Assembly (NCBI GenBank): GCA_007115705.1
Contig: QXEO01001565.1
Coordinates: forward strand, 3,376,027 to 3,440,026
Source: Dactylis glomerata
Lineage: Eukaryota; Streptophyta; Magnoliopsida; Poales; Poaceae
Direction of reading: 5' to 3'
Length of the DNA stretch: 64,000 nt
A program made the position numbers and the translations under genes. The notes under the pieces were generated by a model. That model did not search any database, was not told the origin of the DNA, and worked only from the letters and a program-made list of their open reading frames with translations. Below are positions 42,506 through 54,256 of the stretch, piece after piece (position 1 is the stretch's first letter; every line of letters begins with the position of its first letter).

Positions 42506-44099
42506 TGATACGTCTCCAACGTATCTATAATTTTTGATGCTCCATGCTTGTTTTTACACCATTTGCCTATTGTTTCGTTACACTTAGTGGCATTTTTATG
42601 CATTTTCCGGAACTAACCTATTAACAAGTGCCACAGTGCCAGTTTCCAGTTTTCTGCTGTTTTTGTGTTTCAGAAGTGATACACAGGAAATATTCTCGAA
42701 ATTGGACGAAACAAGTTCCTGAAGTCTTATTTTACCCGGAAGCTTCCAGAGATCCGAAGGAGTGTAGGAGGTGAGGGACCAGGGGCCCACACGCACAGGT
42801 GGCGCGGCCAGCCCCTGGCCCGCGCCACCCCCGTGTGTGGCCGCCTGGCCCCTCCTCTGACAACGCCCCTTCGCTTATAAAGACCCCCCGACGAGAAAAA
42901 CCTAAGTGCCCGATCAGTTTTCCAGAACACATCGCGATCCGCCGCCGCCGTCGACCCGAAGATCGGGAGGGTCCAGAAGCTCTTCCCGGCACCCTGCCGG
43001 AGAGGGGAATCACCACCGGAGGTCTTCTTCATCGCCATGCTTGCCTCCGGAGCGATGAGTGAGTAGTCTACCTTGGACTATGGGTCCATAGCAGTAGCTA
43101 GATGGTTGTCTTCTCCACTATGTGCTTCATGTTTAGATCTCATGAGCTGCCCTACATGATTGAGATCACCGTTATGTAATTCTACATGTTTGGTTTGTTG
43201 GGATCCGATGAATATTGGTGTTTATGATTAAGTTGCTGTACTGAATTATATCTTTTGTTATCTCTATGTTGTTTATGATCTTGCATGCTCTCCGTTGTTA
43301 GTAGCTATCTTGGCCGAGTAGTTGCTAGTGACTCCAAGAGGGGGTATTTATGCTCGATAGTGGGTTCATGCCTCTATTTCACCTGGGGGAGTGACAGAAA
43401 CCTCTAAGGTGGTAGATGTGCTGTTGCTACTAGGGAGAAAACAACATTCATATGCTCAAGGGCATATGCTTTGTTTACATTACACACTTTGCTTAATGCA
43501 ATTATCTGTTGTTCGCAACTTAATACTTCTAGGGTGTTCGGATTGATATCCCCGGGAGTGGATTATTAGTCATAGATGCAGTTGGATGGCGGTCTATGTA
43601 TTTTGTTGTAATGCCCAGAGTAAATCTCATAGTGATCTTCTTGACATATCACGTTATCTTTATTCTATCAATTGCCCAACTGTAATTTGTTTACCCAGCA
43701 TGTGTTATTTTATCTATGGAGAGACACCACTAGTGAACTGTGGACCCCGGTCCTATTTCCATCATATTGCTATCACCTGTTTACTTTACTCGTACTGTTT
43801 ACTTTACTCGCATACTATATTGTTTTCCACTCGATACACTCATAACCTTTGTTTCAAGCAAACCGGTGAGATTGACAACCTCATCGCAAGTTGGGAACAA
43901 AGTATTTGTTTGTGTGTGTGCAGGTTCCACAACACCTTCAGTCGTCATTGTCTCTCCTCTCCTGTTCGATAACCTCGGTTTCTTAAACTGAGGGAAAACT
44001 TGCTGCTATACTCATCATACCTTCCTCTTGGGATTCCCAACGGGCTGGTTATTCACCACGCACAAGGACAGTCTGCTCCACATCTACAAGGGATCAGCA
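42506..44099 (+). repeat. 3' LTR of the outer gypsy element
   Basis: It matches 27243-28837, including the CTCCAACG start variant, and ends GGGATCAGCA. The target duplication GAAGC and the CACTA transposase reading (CTAAGCTCCCTAAAGG...) follow. TATA equivalent near 42876. Confidence 0.9.
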
Positions 44100-45052
44100 G
44101 AAGCCTAAGCTCCCTAAAGGTGCTGATGTATTTGGTATGGTGAAGGACCTAGAAGTAATCTTTGGAAAGGGTCCTGGCAGCCAATCTGTTCCGAAAGACC
44201 CCATTACCGGACACACGGCCATGTGGAAGAAGAAATCTATATTTTGGGAGCTTGAGTATTGGAAAGACCTAGAGGTCCGTTCTTCAATCGATGTGATGCA
44301 CGTGATGAAGAATCTTTGCGTGAACCTGCTAGGCTTCCTAGGCGTGTATGGGAAGACAAAAGATACACCAAAAGCACGGGAGGACCAGCAACATATCAAA
44401 GACCCATACAACAAGCATACTGATAAATGCCGTCAATACTTAAGCAGCTACGCTCTTACCAAAGCAGAGAAGGAAATCTTTTTTGAATGCCTGAGTAGTA
44501 TCAAGGTCCCGGTTGGGTTCTCATCAAATATAAAGGGAATAATAAATATGGCAAAGAAAAAATTCCAGAACCTGAAGTCTCATGATTGTCACGTGATTAT
44601 GACGCAGTTGCTTCCGGTTGCATTGAGGGCGCTTCTACCGGGAAATGTTTGAGTACCCATTGTGAAGCTATGTGCATTCCTCAATGCAATATCTCAGAAG
44701 GTGATCGATCGAGAAAGTCTGGAAAGGCTACAAAAGGATGTGGTCCAATGTCTTGTCAGTTTTGAGTTGGTGTTCCCCTCGTCCTTCTTCAATATTATGA
44801 CGCATCTCTTAGTTCACCTAGTCGAAGAGATTTCCATTCTCGGTCCTATATTTCTGCACAATATGTTCCCCTTCGAGAGGTTCATGTGAGTCTTAAAGAA
44901 ATATGTTCGTAACCGTGCTAGGCCAGAAGGAAGCATCTCCAAGCGCTATGGAACAGAGGAGGTCATTGGGTTCTGTGTTGACTTTCTTCCCGACCTTAAG
45001 ACGATTGGTGTTCCTGAATCACTGTATGAGGGGAGACTGACTGGAAAAGGCA

Positions 45053-46591
45053 TGATACGTCTCAAACGTATCTATAATTTTTGATGCTCCATGCTTGTTT
45101 TTACACCATTTGCCTATTGTTTCGTTACACTTAGTGGCACTTTTATGCATTTTCCGGAACTAACCTATTAACGAGTTGCCACAGTGCCAGTTCCCTGTTT
45201 TCTGCTATTTTTGTGTTTCAGAAGTGATACACAGGAAATATTCTCGGAATTGGACGAAACAAGTTCCTGAAGTCTTATTTTACCCGGAAGCTTCCAGACA
45301 TCCGAAGAGGTGTCAGAGGGGGGCCACCAGGGCCCCAGACACATGCCCAGCGCGGCCAGGGGTCTGGCCGCGCGGGGCCCGCGTGTGGGCACCTGGCCCC
45401 TCCTCCGACGGTGCCCCTTCGCCTATATAAAGCCTCGGGACGGAAAACCCTAGAGGATTCGGCAATTTTCCAGAAACAGTTCCGCAGCTCCGCCGCCGTT
45501 GTCGACGAATTTCGGGGGACAGAAGTCTCTGTTCCGGCACCCTACTGGGACGGGGAAGTGCCCCCGGAGCCATCTCCATCGATCTCCATCGCCATCTCCG
45601 CCGTCTCCATCGACCTCGCCGCCATCTCCATCAACCTTGTAGTCTCCTATGATGAGGAGGGAGTAGTTCATCCCCGGGGCTGAGGGCTCTACCGGTAGCT
45701 ATGTGGTTCACCTCTCTCTCCCATGATGTGATCTTTATGTGATCGTGAGCTTTGTATCATGTTGAACAAGTACATGTTATTATTCAGATATTTTGTGTAC
45801 TCTAGCAATGTTATTAAAGTAATCTATTCCTCCTGCTATGGTGTAACGGTGACAGTGCGTGCATCATGGTGGTACTTGGTTTAGGCTATGATTGTGATCT
45901 CTTGTGGATTATGAGAATAATTATTGCTATGATAGTATTGAGTGATCTATTCCTCCTTTCATGGTGTAATGTTGACAGTGTGTGCACCGTGTTAGTACTT
46001 GGTCTAAGTTGCAATGATTTCTATCTTGAGTTGTGATCTGATTTGGGTATCTCTATGAGTGGTGTTTGTCAAGTGCTTGATGAACTTTAAGGGGTGCTTC
46101 TGTAGCCACTACACAATGATTAGTGTTATTCAATAGGAGAGTAATTCAGAGTGCCTTAGCAAAGAGAAGTTATTTGTTCAGTCATGTTATATTGTTGGGA
46201 ATGTGTCCACTAGTGAAAGTATGATCCCTAGGCCTTGTTTCCAAGCTTTGCACACCGTTTACTTGCTGTTTTGTTACATGTTTGCTCGCAACGATATTTA
46301 TTTTAGACCACGTTTGCTACTTATAATCATCACTACCGCTTGTATTTCACTATCTCTTCGCCGAACTAGTGCACCTATACATCTGACAAGTGTATTGGGT
46401 ATGTTGGGGACACAAGAGACTTTCTGTATCGTAATTGCAGGGTTGCTTGAGAGGGATAGCTTTGACCTCTAACCTCCCTGAGTTCGATAAACCTTGGGTG
46501 ATCCACTTAAGGGAAACTTGCTCCTGTTCTACAAACCTCTGCACTTGGAGGCCCAACAAGTGTCTACAAGAATAGAAGTGCGTAGACATCA
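45053..46591 (+). repeat. 5' LTR of the third gypsy element
   Basis: It starts TGATACGTCTCAAACG and ends GCGTAGACATCA. TATA at 45424-45431 (CCTATATAAAGCC). After the TATA comes a run of CATCTCCATCGA and GCCGTCTCCATCGA repeats (about 45575-45635). From there on it has no evident similarity to the LTRs of the other two gypsy copies. Confidence 0.9.
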
Positions 46592-46601
46592 AGCTCTTTT
46601 C

Positions 46602-46619
46602 TGGCGCCGTTGCCGGGGA
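46602..46619 (+). other. Primer binding site, tRNA-Asp type (third gypsy)
   Basis: TGGCGCCGTTGCCGGGGA lies ten bases after the 5' LTR, preceded by AGCTCTTTTC as in the related copies. Confidence 0.88.
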
Positions 46620-46731
46620 GGTAAGGTAAAAGGTACTCGCATCCTCCTGTGTGAGTGCTCGGAGTTATTTCCTTTAGATTCTGCAATTACATCTTTTTGT
46701 TTCTTGTTTTTATTTTCACTAGTTAGGCTTA

Positions 46732-48432
46732 ATGGAAAATAAAGAGTTCTTTAGTCTTTTTCCTGATTTTAGATTTGAAGAGAAAATTGAAAATCCTTTG
46801 GAGCTTATTTCGCATAGCAATGTTATTAGTACGAATGCTTTGGATACTATTAATGCTAATGCTATAGAAAAGTCTAAGCTTGGGGAAGCTGGTTTTGTTG
46901 AGTATGATATTTTTGGTCCCCCAGCTTTATTGGAGAAAGTTTGCTCTGATGATATTTTATCTCCCATATGTGATGTTTCTAATGATGCTTGTGCTCCCCA
47001 TCCTTTTAAAATACCTACGCAGATTGTTGAACGTATTAGGGATAACTGCTATTTAGGAGATGGAACTGTCCATCCTGGTGATCATCTGCTCTTTATACAT
47101 GAATTATGCGAGTTGTTCCAGTGTGCAGGTATTTCGATGAACCAAGTTAAGAAGAAGCTATTTTCTTTATCACTGAAAGGCAGAGCCGAGGAATGGTATC
47201 GGCTGCTTAAAGATGGTCCATCTGTTGGCTGGGAGGAAATTGTACCTCTCTTTTATTCTAAATTCTATCCTCCAAGTGAGATTCATAAAGATCGTAATCA
47301 GATATATAATTTTTGGCCTCATGAGGGAGAAAGCATTGCCCAAGCGTGGGGAAGATTGAAGTTACTAATGCATAAATGTCCTATTCATGATCTTCCCCGT
47401 AATATTGTTATTAATAATTTTTATGCAAGGCTTTCAGGATATTACAAGGACTATCTAGATGCATGTTTTGATGGGTCTTTCACAAGCAAGGATGTTGACA
47501 CCAAGTGGGATCTGCTTGAGACAATTCAAAACAATATTGAAGGTTGGGATAGCGACAAAGGTAAGGGATCAGGTATGAATTACGAGTTTGATTGCCTTAA
47601 GTCTTTTGCTGAAACTGCTAATTTTCAAGAGCTTAGTGCTAAATATGGTCTTGATCCTCAAATTATGGTTGATTGCTTTAAAGCCTTTGCTTCCTATATG
47701 AATGTTCCTAAAAGAAATGGGGACGTGTATCATGAACCTTTTAAGGACACTTGCATAGAAAGTGATATTGTTGTTGATGATTGCAATAAACATGCTCAAA
47801 CTTCTAAAAGTACTATTTCTTATAAGCATGTTAATTTTTGCGGAGTATATAGACCTTGTGAACAGAGTTACAACAAGGAAGATTATTGCATCACCCACGA
47901 AAATGAAGAAACTACTATGTGGTACAAGGATATAGGTGAGATCGGTAAAAAGGTTTGTGAGCTTTATCCTTTTCTTTGTAAACATTGCGATGACATAGGT
48001 AATTTTAATTTCCAATGCTCAAACCCTAATAGTTACTCTTCTAGTACCTTAAGTTTGTATTGTGATGACAAGATTACTCCTAATCAGCATGATGAGCTCA
48101 CTTTGTTCTTGGCGTGTGACGAGATATCTAGAAAGATTGCTTTGATAGATATGAATGATGTTGATATTAATAGCACCCTTCGTGGTTGTCGTCTCTATTG
48201 TGCTAAAGATTGCCTTGCAAATACTTACATTCAGAATCTTATAAAACTTGATATTTTGCCAAGCTATGACAGGACTGATAGATGTTTTTATCTTATTAAT
48301 AGAGAGGAGGAATCCTCCAAAGTTTCTTCTGTTGTTCCTGTCAGCAAACCAGATTATGTGGAGAAGATGCCTTTCCCTCCTAGAGAATATGTGGAGAAGA
48401 TGCCCTTCAAGTCTCTCCCTCCTAAAGGAGAG

Positions 48433-48465
<33 letters not shown>

Positions 48466-49236
48466 AAGAGGAGTAAGAGGCGAGAGGACATGGTATCTTC
48501 CCTTAAGCTTTATGATCCTGCTATAGATTATGATAATTCTGATTTGGATGATGTTCCTATGCCTATTACCTATGTTAGTGATCATGATTGCGAAAAGCAC
48601 TCTACTTTTGATATTGAAAATCTTTTTGGTACCAATTCTAAGGTTAATAATTGTTGTACCATTAGTGCTATCCATGTTCCTTCTTATGATGATATGTTTG
48701 ATGAGTATGCTTTGCGACATAGTAGTTCTCTAGCTTCTGATGATGGGTATGATATTTTCAGTTCACCTACTTTTGAGGAGAAAATTAGTTGTGATTACAA
48801 TATGCCTCCTGTTTTTGATGATTATGGTGATGAGAATAATTATTCTGCTGAATCTGCTCCTACTACTATTGTTCATGTGGGGAGTATTAATTCTTTTATG
48901 CATGTGGCTCATGATAGGGATGCTTTATGTGATAGTTACATTGTTAATTCTATTCATGATGCTACTGAAAGTTACTATGAGAGAGGGAAACATGGTTTGA
49001 TGGATCTCAACAATATTGAGTTTCCCCTCTTTATGTTGCAATTCTTGAAGTTGTACTTGTTTTGCCTTCCTATGCTTTTTGCTTCGCGCTTTCATGACTT
49101 GTCTCTTTACAAGACTATTTTTCATAGGAAGTGGTTTAGATTTAAATGTGTTCCATACTTGCTTTTTGATGCTCTCTATTGCTTTAAGTTCCTATATGGC
49201 GCCTTTGCCTCAAGCTCTTATATGGCGCCCATATGA
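46732..49236 (+). CDS. Gag-like protein of the third gypsy element, 834 residues, with unusual C-terminus
   Basis: The ATG follows AGGCTTAATGG. Residues about 120-270 are a retrotransposon gag capsid domain (KKKLFSLSLKGRAEEWYRLL, FYSKFYPPSEI, WGRLKLLMHKCPIHDL, NNFYARLSGYYKDYLD), clearly related to but distinct from the sister gags. Cys-rich stretches occur near residue 405 (CKHCDDIGNFNFQC). A Lys run (eleven or so) from an AAG microsatellite lies near residue 570, then a long Asp/Ser/Tyr-rich acidic region. The last 70 residues hold two hydrophobic stretches (FPLFMLQFLKLYLFCLPMLF at about 764 and VPYLLFDALYCFKFLYGAF near 804). No DTG-type protease motif is seen. The frame is intact. The capsid role is inferred; the C-terminal half is not recognised. 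Confidence 0.82.
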
Positions 49237-51820
49237 GCATCTTTGCAAATCACTGCGCCTAGCTCAAAGGCGTTAAAGAAAAGCACTCTTGGGAGATAAC
49301 CCAATGTTTTTATTTTCAGTACTTTTTCTTTTATTTGAGTCTTGGAAGTTATTACTACTGTAATAATCGCTCCTTATCTTGTTTATTTCGTTTTTGTGCC
49401 AAGAGAAGCCTCTAATTTGAGTGAGGTAAAGATTTGGGGATGTTGCTGTCCTGAAACAGTTTTCGGTGCTGCACCGTAAAAATTCGTGAAAATTCTCTGT
49501 TTATCTTTTGGACCTGCGATTTCTTGTGCATATGCCCCAGGTTATATCCAAACTTTTGTTAGTTGAACACTTTTTGATTTGAGCAACAGAAAATCTCTCA
49601 AAAATTCGACCTTTTTCAGCTGTTCTGTTTTGACAGATTTCTGCCAATATTTGTGTTTGCCGCTTTATCGCTTTCTTTTGAGTTCTTTTGATCATGGAAC
49701 TTTTGGGGAAGTTGCTACAGTAGTATATGCTTTATATGTGGTGGATTTGAGTTGAAACCTGAAGCTAAAAGAGGTTGAATATATTTTATGCTTACACTAA
49801 TGTTGCTAATAGAATTGTGTTTAGTTTTGTATGAAGGAAGTTTTCAAGTGTAGGGATTGGAGAATGATGAGATGAGTTGAAGAATGGACAAAAGCTCAAG
49901 CTTGGGGATGCCCATGCATCACCCCAAGAAATATCCAAGAAGTACAAGCGTCAAAGCTTGGGGATGCCCCCGAGGCACCCCTTCTTCATCGGCAAAAATC
50001 AGGTCACCTTTCAAGACACTATATTTTTATTGCTTCATGCACTATGTGTTTTTCTTGGAGCGTCAGTTGTTTTAGTTTTCTTAGTTGGTTTAGTTTGTTT
50101 GTTTGTTGCAATAAATGGTTGGACCCCAACAAATTTCTTTTGGAGAAGTTGCCTCGTTTTCATTTGCCAAGAACGCTCTAGTTTTCATTCTTATTAAAAA
50201 TCAAGTGTTCTTCTTTTTCTACTACTGCTTTTGGTTTTCGTTTTCGCCTTGATTTGCGTTCAGACCTTGTCATATCTTTTCATCAAGGTGTATTTTTGCC
50301 TCTGATCTTTATTGGTTTTCATCAAAAGAGGTGTTTATAAAAATTTCAAATGGTGTTGGAAAAGAGAAAAAGCTTTGTGCAAAATAGTGGTACAAGAAGG
50401 AGCTTGTGTAGACTGCGGCTTAGGCTTTTTCATGTCATGCTTGATGTCTTTTTGATAGTATGCTTAGTGGTTTTGCTGTAGCATGACTTGTCTCAAATAA
50501 CTGAGATTGCTTAATGAGCCTTTGAAAAAATCATGCGTTGTTTTTATTGTATGGAAGCATTATTTTGGTTTTCTCCTTGATGCTTTATTTGGGTTGACTT
50601 GGCGCATGCTCACACATGTTAGACTCTTACAAAGTTGCCAATAGCCTTCATGATCATTTAGTTTTTGAATTTTGATGCCATCTTATGCTTCTTTTAATGT
50701 CGCTTTGTCGCTTTGCATGATTATGGCCATTATTGCTCTCTTAGTTGGTCGCTCCCAGTCTTTTGCTAGCCCTCGCCTTGTACTGAGTATGAGCTCTACT
50801 CGTGCATCCAACTCCTAAAAGCCAAAGTTTTCCATTGTGTCCACTATAAACTCCTATGCATGGTATTTATAAGCCATTCCAAAGTAAAATTTTCGTGTGC
50901 TACCTTTCAAAAACCTTCAAAACACTTCTCGTTTTGTGACACTGTTTTCAGCTCATGGGGACGTAGTGGTCGGATTTGCTATCTTCCATATTGTTTATTC
51001 CAAAAAAAAAAGAGAAAAAAAAGAAAAAAAAGGCACTCCTCCAAAGAATGTGAATGTTGGTGGGCACCCGATGGAATCGGTTAGCCATGGTATGTGAAAG
51101 GAAAAGGTGGGGAGGAGTGCCAAGTTTTATAAAAAGAGCACAAGAGTGCCAATCTCTCTCTCAAAAACTTGCTTTATTTTTGTATGGAAGATAGTAAGAA
51201 CCCCATTGCTAGTCGTTGACAAAGACAACCACCTCTCAAAATCAAGTTTTATCTCTCTGTTTTACAAATGAAAAGCTCTAGCACATGTTTAAATCACTGC
51301 TTCCCTCTGCGAAGGGCCTTTCTTTTACTTTTATATTGAGTCACCACCTTCTTTCTTTATGCACCATTAAGAGAGCATAGTTGTCATTCTTAGTGTGATA
51401 TGCATTGTCCCAAAGTTCATTGATTGACTCATATTGTTGGTTTCACTTGTTCTTAAATTATTTGTATCTAGTCGCCCTCTTAAACTTTAAGGTGTCCTAT
51501 GCATTTATGTTTTGCTCTCTTTGAAGGACAAGCTGAAAACCATTTGTATGTTTTTCCTTATGATTTGAACACACGTTTGACTTTCATTGTTTCATTATCA
51601 TGATCTTTTGTTTGTGTTCATTTGCATGTTTACAACATGCTTGCTAAGTTCTTATTGTCATGATTATATCTTTCATGCCCATGTTTTAAGTTCTATTCAT
51701 CCCAGCTCACCAATGCTTACATATATGATCAAGATTGTGTAGGTGCATGTCACCTCAAAAATTATTCTTTGTTATCACTTACCTACTCGAGGATGAGCAG
51801 GAGTTAAGCTTGGGGATGCT
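49237..51820 (+). other. Long 3' non-coding region of the third gypsy element
   Basis: From 49252 it matches the 3' regions of the sister copies (GCGCCTAGCTCAAAGGCG, AGCTTGGGGATGCC repeats near 49899 and 49958). The stretch at about 50830-51290, including an A-rich run at 51000-51030, is unrelated; homology resumes at TCACTGCTTCCCTCTGCGAAGG (51293). It ends with the polypurine block TTAAGCTTGGGGATGCT at 51804-51820. No gene. Confidence 0.8.
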
Positions 51821-53359
51821 TGATACGTCTCAAACGTATCTATAATTTTTGATGCTCCATGCTTGTTTTTACACCATTTGCCTATTGTTTCGTTACACTT
51901 AGTGGCACTTTTATGCATTTTCCGGAACTAACCTATTAACGAGTTGTCACAGTGCCAGTTCCCTGTTTTCTGCTGTTTTTGTGTTTCAGAAGTGATACAC
52001 AGGAAATATTCTCGGAATTGGACGAAACAAGTTCCTGAAGTCTTATTTTACCCGGAAGCTTCCAGACATCCGAAGAGGTGTCAGAGGGGGGCCACCAGGG
52101 CCCCAGACACATGCCAGGCGCGGCCAGGGGTCTGGCCGCGCGGGGCCCGCGTGTGGGCACCTGGCCCCTCCTCCGACGGTGCCCCTTCGCCTATATAAAG
52201 CCTCGGGACGGAAAACCCTAGAGGATTCGGCAATTTTCCAGAAACAGTTCCGCAGCTCCGCCGCCGTCGTCGACAAATTTCGGGGGACAGAAGTCTCTGT
52301 TCCGGCACCCTGCCGGGACGGGGAAGTGCCCCCGGAGCCATCTCCATCGATCTCCATCGCCGTCTCCGCCGTCTCCATCGACCTCACCGCCATCTCCATC
52401 AACCTTGCTGTCTCCTATGATGAGGAGGGAGTAGTTCATCCCCGAGGCTGAGGGCTCTACCGGTAGCTATGTGGTTCACCTCTCTCTCCTATGATGTGAT
52501 CTTTATGTGATCGTGAGCTTTGTATCATGTTGAACAAGTACATGTTATTATTCAGATATTTTGTGTACTCTAGCAATGTTATTAAAGTAATCTATTCCTC
52601 CTGCTATGGTGTAACGGTGACAGTGCGTGCATCATGGTGGTACTTGGTTTAGGCTATGATTGTGATCTCTTGTGGATTATGAGAATAATTATTGCTATGA
52701 TAGTATTGAGTGATCTATTCCTCCTTTCATGGTGTAATGTTGACAGTGTGTGCACCGTGTTAGTACTTGGTCTAAGTTGCAATGATTTCTATCTTGAGTT
52801 GTGATCTGATTTGGGTATCTCTATGAGTGGTGTTTGTCAAGTACTTGATGAACTTTAAGGGGTGCTTCTGTAGCCACTACACAATGATTAGTGTTATTCA
52901 ATAGGAGAGTAATTCAGAGTGCCTTAGCAAAGAGAAGTTATTTGTTCAGTCATGTTATATTGTTGGGAGTGTGTCCACTAGTGAAAGTATGATCCCTAGG
53001 CCTTGTTTCCAAGCTTTGCACACCGTTTACTTGCTGTTTTGTTACATGTTTGCTCGCAGCGATATTTATTTTAGACCACGTTTGCTACTTATAATCATCA
53101 CTACCGCTTGTATTTCACTATCTCTTTGCCGAACTAGTGCACCTATACATCTGACAAGTGTATTGGGTGTGTTGGGGACACAAGAGACTTTCTGTATCGT
53201 AATTGCAGGGTTGCTTGAGAGGGATAGCTTTGACCTCTAACCTCCCTGAGTTCGATAAACCTTGGGTGATCCACTTAAGGGAAACTTGCTGCTGTTCTAC
53301 AAACCTCTGCACTTGGAGGCCCAACAAGTGTCTACAAGAATAGAAGTGCGTAGACATCA
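51821..53359 (+). repeat. 3' LTR of the third gypsy element
   Basis: Same length as 45053-46591, about 18 differences. TATA at 52192-52199. It is followed by AGGCA and the continuation of the CACTA transposase. Confidence 0.9.
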
Positions 53360-54256
53360 AGGCACGCTAGGAAAGAAAGCAATGATATTGAGGGACGGAC
53401 ATTCTTTGAATCAAGCACACTACACAGTTCTACAAAGTTCTACCTTCGTGGCCCCGTATATCAAGGAACACATGATGTTGTACGCTCCAAGTTCCCGGGG
53501 AAGGATGACTACTGGATTAAAGAAAATCACATGGAGACTTTCGGCACTTGGTTGCAATTACATCTCATGAATGACACCACTATTGGAGATCAGCTCTACT
53601 TGTTGGCCGAGACACCATCTGCGACTGTATTGACTTTCCAAGGGTACGAGATAAATGGGAATACATTTTACACGATCTCCCAAGATAAAAAGAGCACTAA
53701 CCAAAATAGTGGTGTCCGCTTTGATGCAACATGTGAGAATGGGAAAAAGGACACATACTATGGTTACATAGAGGAGATATGGGAACTTGACTATGGACCT
53801 ACTTTTAAGGTCCCTTTGTTTTGGTGCAGTTGGGTCAACATGAATGGAGAAGGGGTAAAGGTAGACCAGCTGTACAGAATGACAACAGTGGATCTCAAGA
53901 ATCTTGGTTACAGAGACGAACCATTCGTCCTAGCCAATGATGTGGCTCAGGTTTTCTATGTGAAGGACATGTCCTCCAGACCAAAAAAAAGAAAAAATAA
54001 GGAAATGAATACATCAGACGATGAGCCCAGGCGTCACATAGTTCTTTCAGGGAAAAGAAACATCGCGGGAGTCAAGGACAAGACAGACATGTCAGCAGAT
54101 TATGATAAGTTTCAAGAAATTCCGCCCTTCACCGTGAAAACTGACCCTTGCATCCCGTTAAATAATGAAGATGCTCCATGGTTACGGCCTAAGAAGCGAT
54201 CAAAGGCAAGGGATCGAAATACGCGACGAAGGATTCTTACCCTAAACCCTATGTAA

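Larger units (their letters stand above)
27243..44099 (+). mobile_element. Outer gypsy LTR retrotransposon, non-autonomous (gag-protease only), Athila-like
   Basis: LTRs at 27243-28837 and 42506-44099 are almost equal in length (1595 and 1594 bp) and both carry the TGATACGTCTCCAACG variant. The target duplication GAAGC is at 27238-27242 and 44100-44104. Removing the inner element and its duplicated 5-mer leaves about 8.4 kb. It has a tRNA-Asp primer site and one open frame (gag plus protease); there is no RT, RNase H or integrase. By hand I count about 22 differences between the LTRs. The primer site and gag type suggest the Athila group; family names such as Sabrina are possible but not asserted. 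Confidence 0.9.
45053..53359 (+). mobile_element. Third gypsy LTR retrotransposon, gag-only, chimeric relative of the other two
   Basis: LTRs at 45053-46591 and 51821-53359 are both 1539 bp. The target duplication AGGCA is at 45048-45052 and 53360-53364. The total is 8307 bp. The first 260 or so bases of the LTR and most of the 3' non-coding region match the other gypsy copies, but the rest of the LTR and the coding frame do not. No protease, RT or integrase is recognised. About 18 LTR differences by hand count. Confidence 0.9.
14168..54256 (+). pseudogene. CACTA transposase (TNPD/TNP2-like), split by three insertions and mutated
   Basis: The pieces are 14168-15679, 27213-27242, 44105-45052 and 53365-54256. 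In order they encode the transposase-associated zinc-finger-like domain (RWMYGDRRDSDF, MPCPCVDCQN), the Transposase_21 core (HKKLLYPNCENG, NKCPVCTACRYK, MNPFGEQS, IDVMHVMKNL), a DUF4218 segment (MTHLLVHLVEEI) and a DUF4216 segment (YYGYIEEIWELDYGP), then a basic tail. The protein would recognise the ends and cut and paste the element. Lesions besides the insertions: a frame change at about 14505-14530; TAG at 15413-15415; a frame change in the A9 run just before the Copia insertion; TGA at 44650-44652; TGA at 44887-44889; and a frame change at about 53495-53520. It is clearly inactive. Confidence 0.9.

Noticed and set aside
48049..48720. 223-codon minus-strand open frame
   Set aside because: Antisense of the third gypsy gag, in AT-rich DNA; composition is Ile/Leu-rich and not protein-like.
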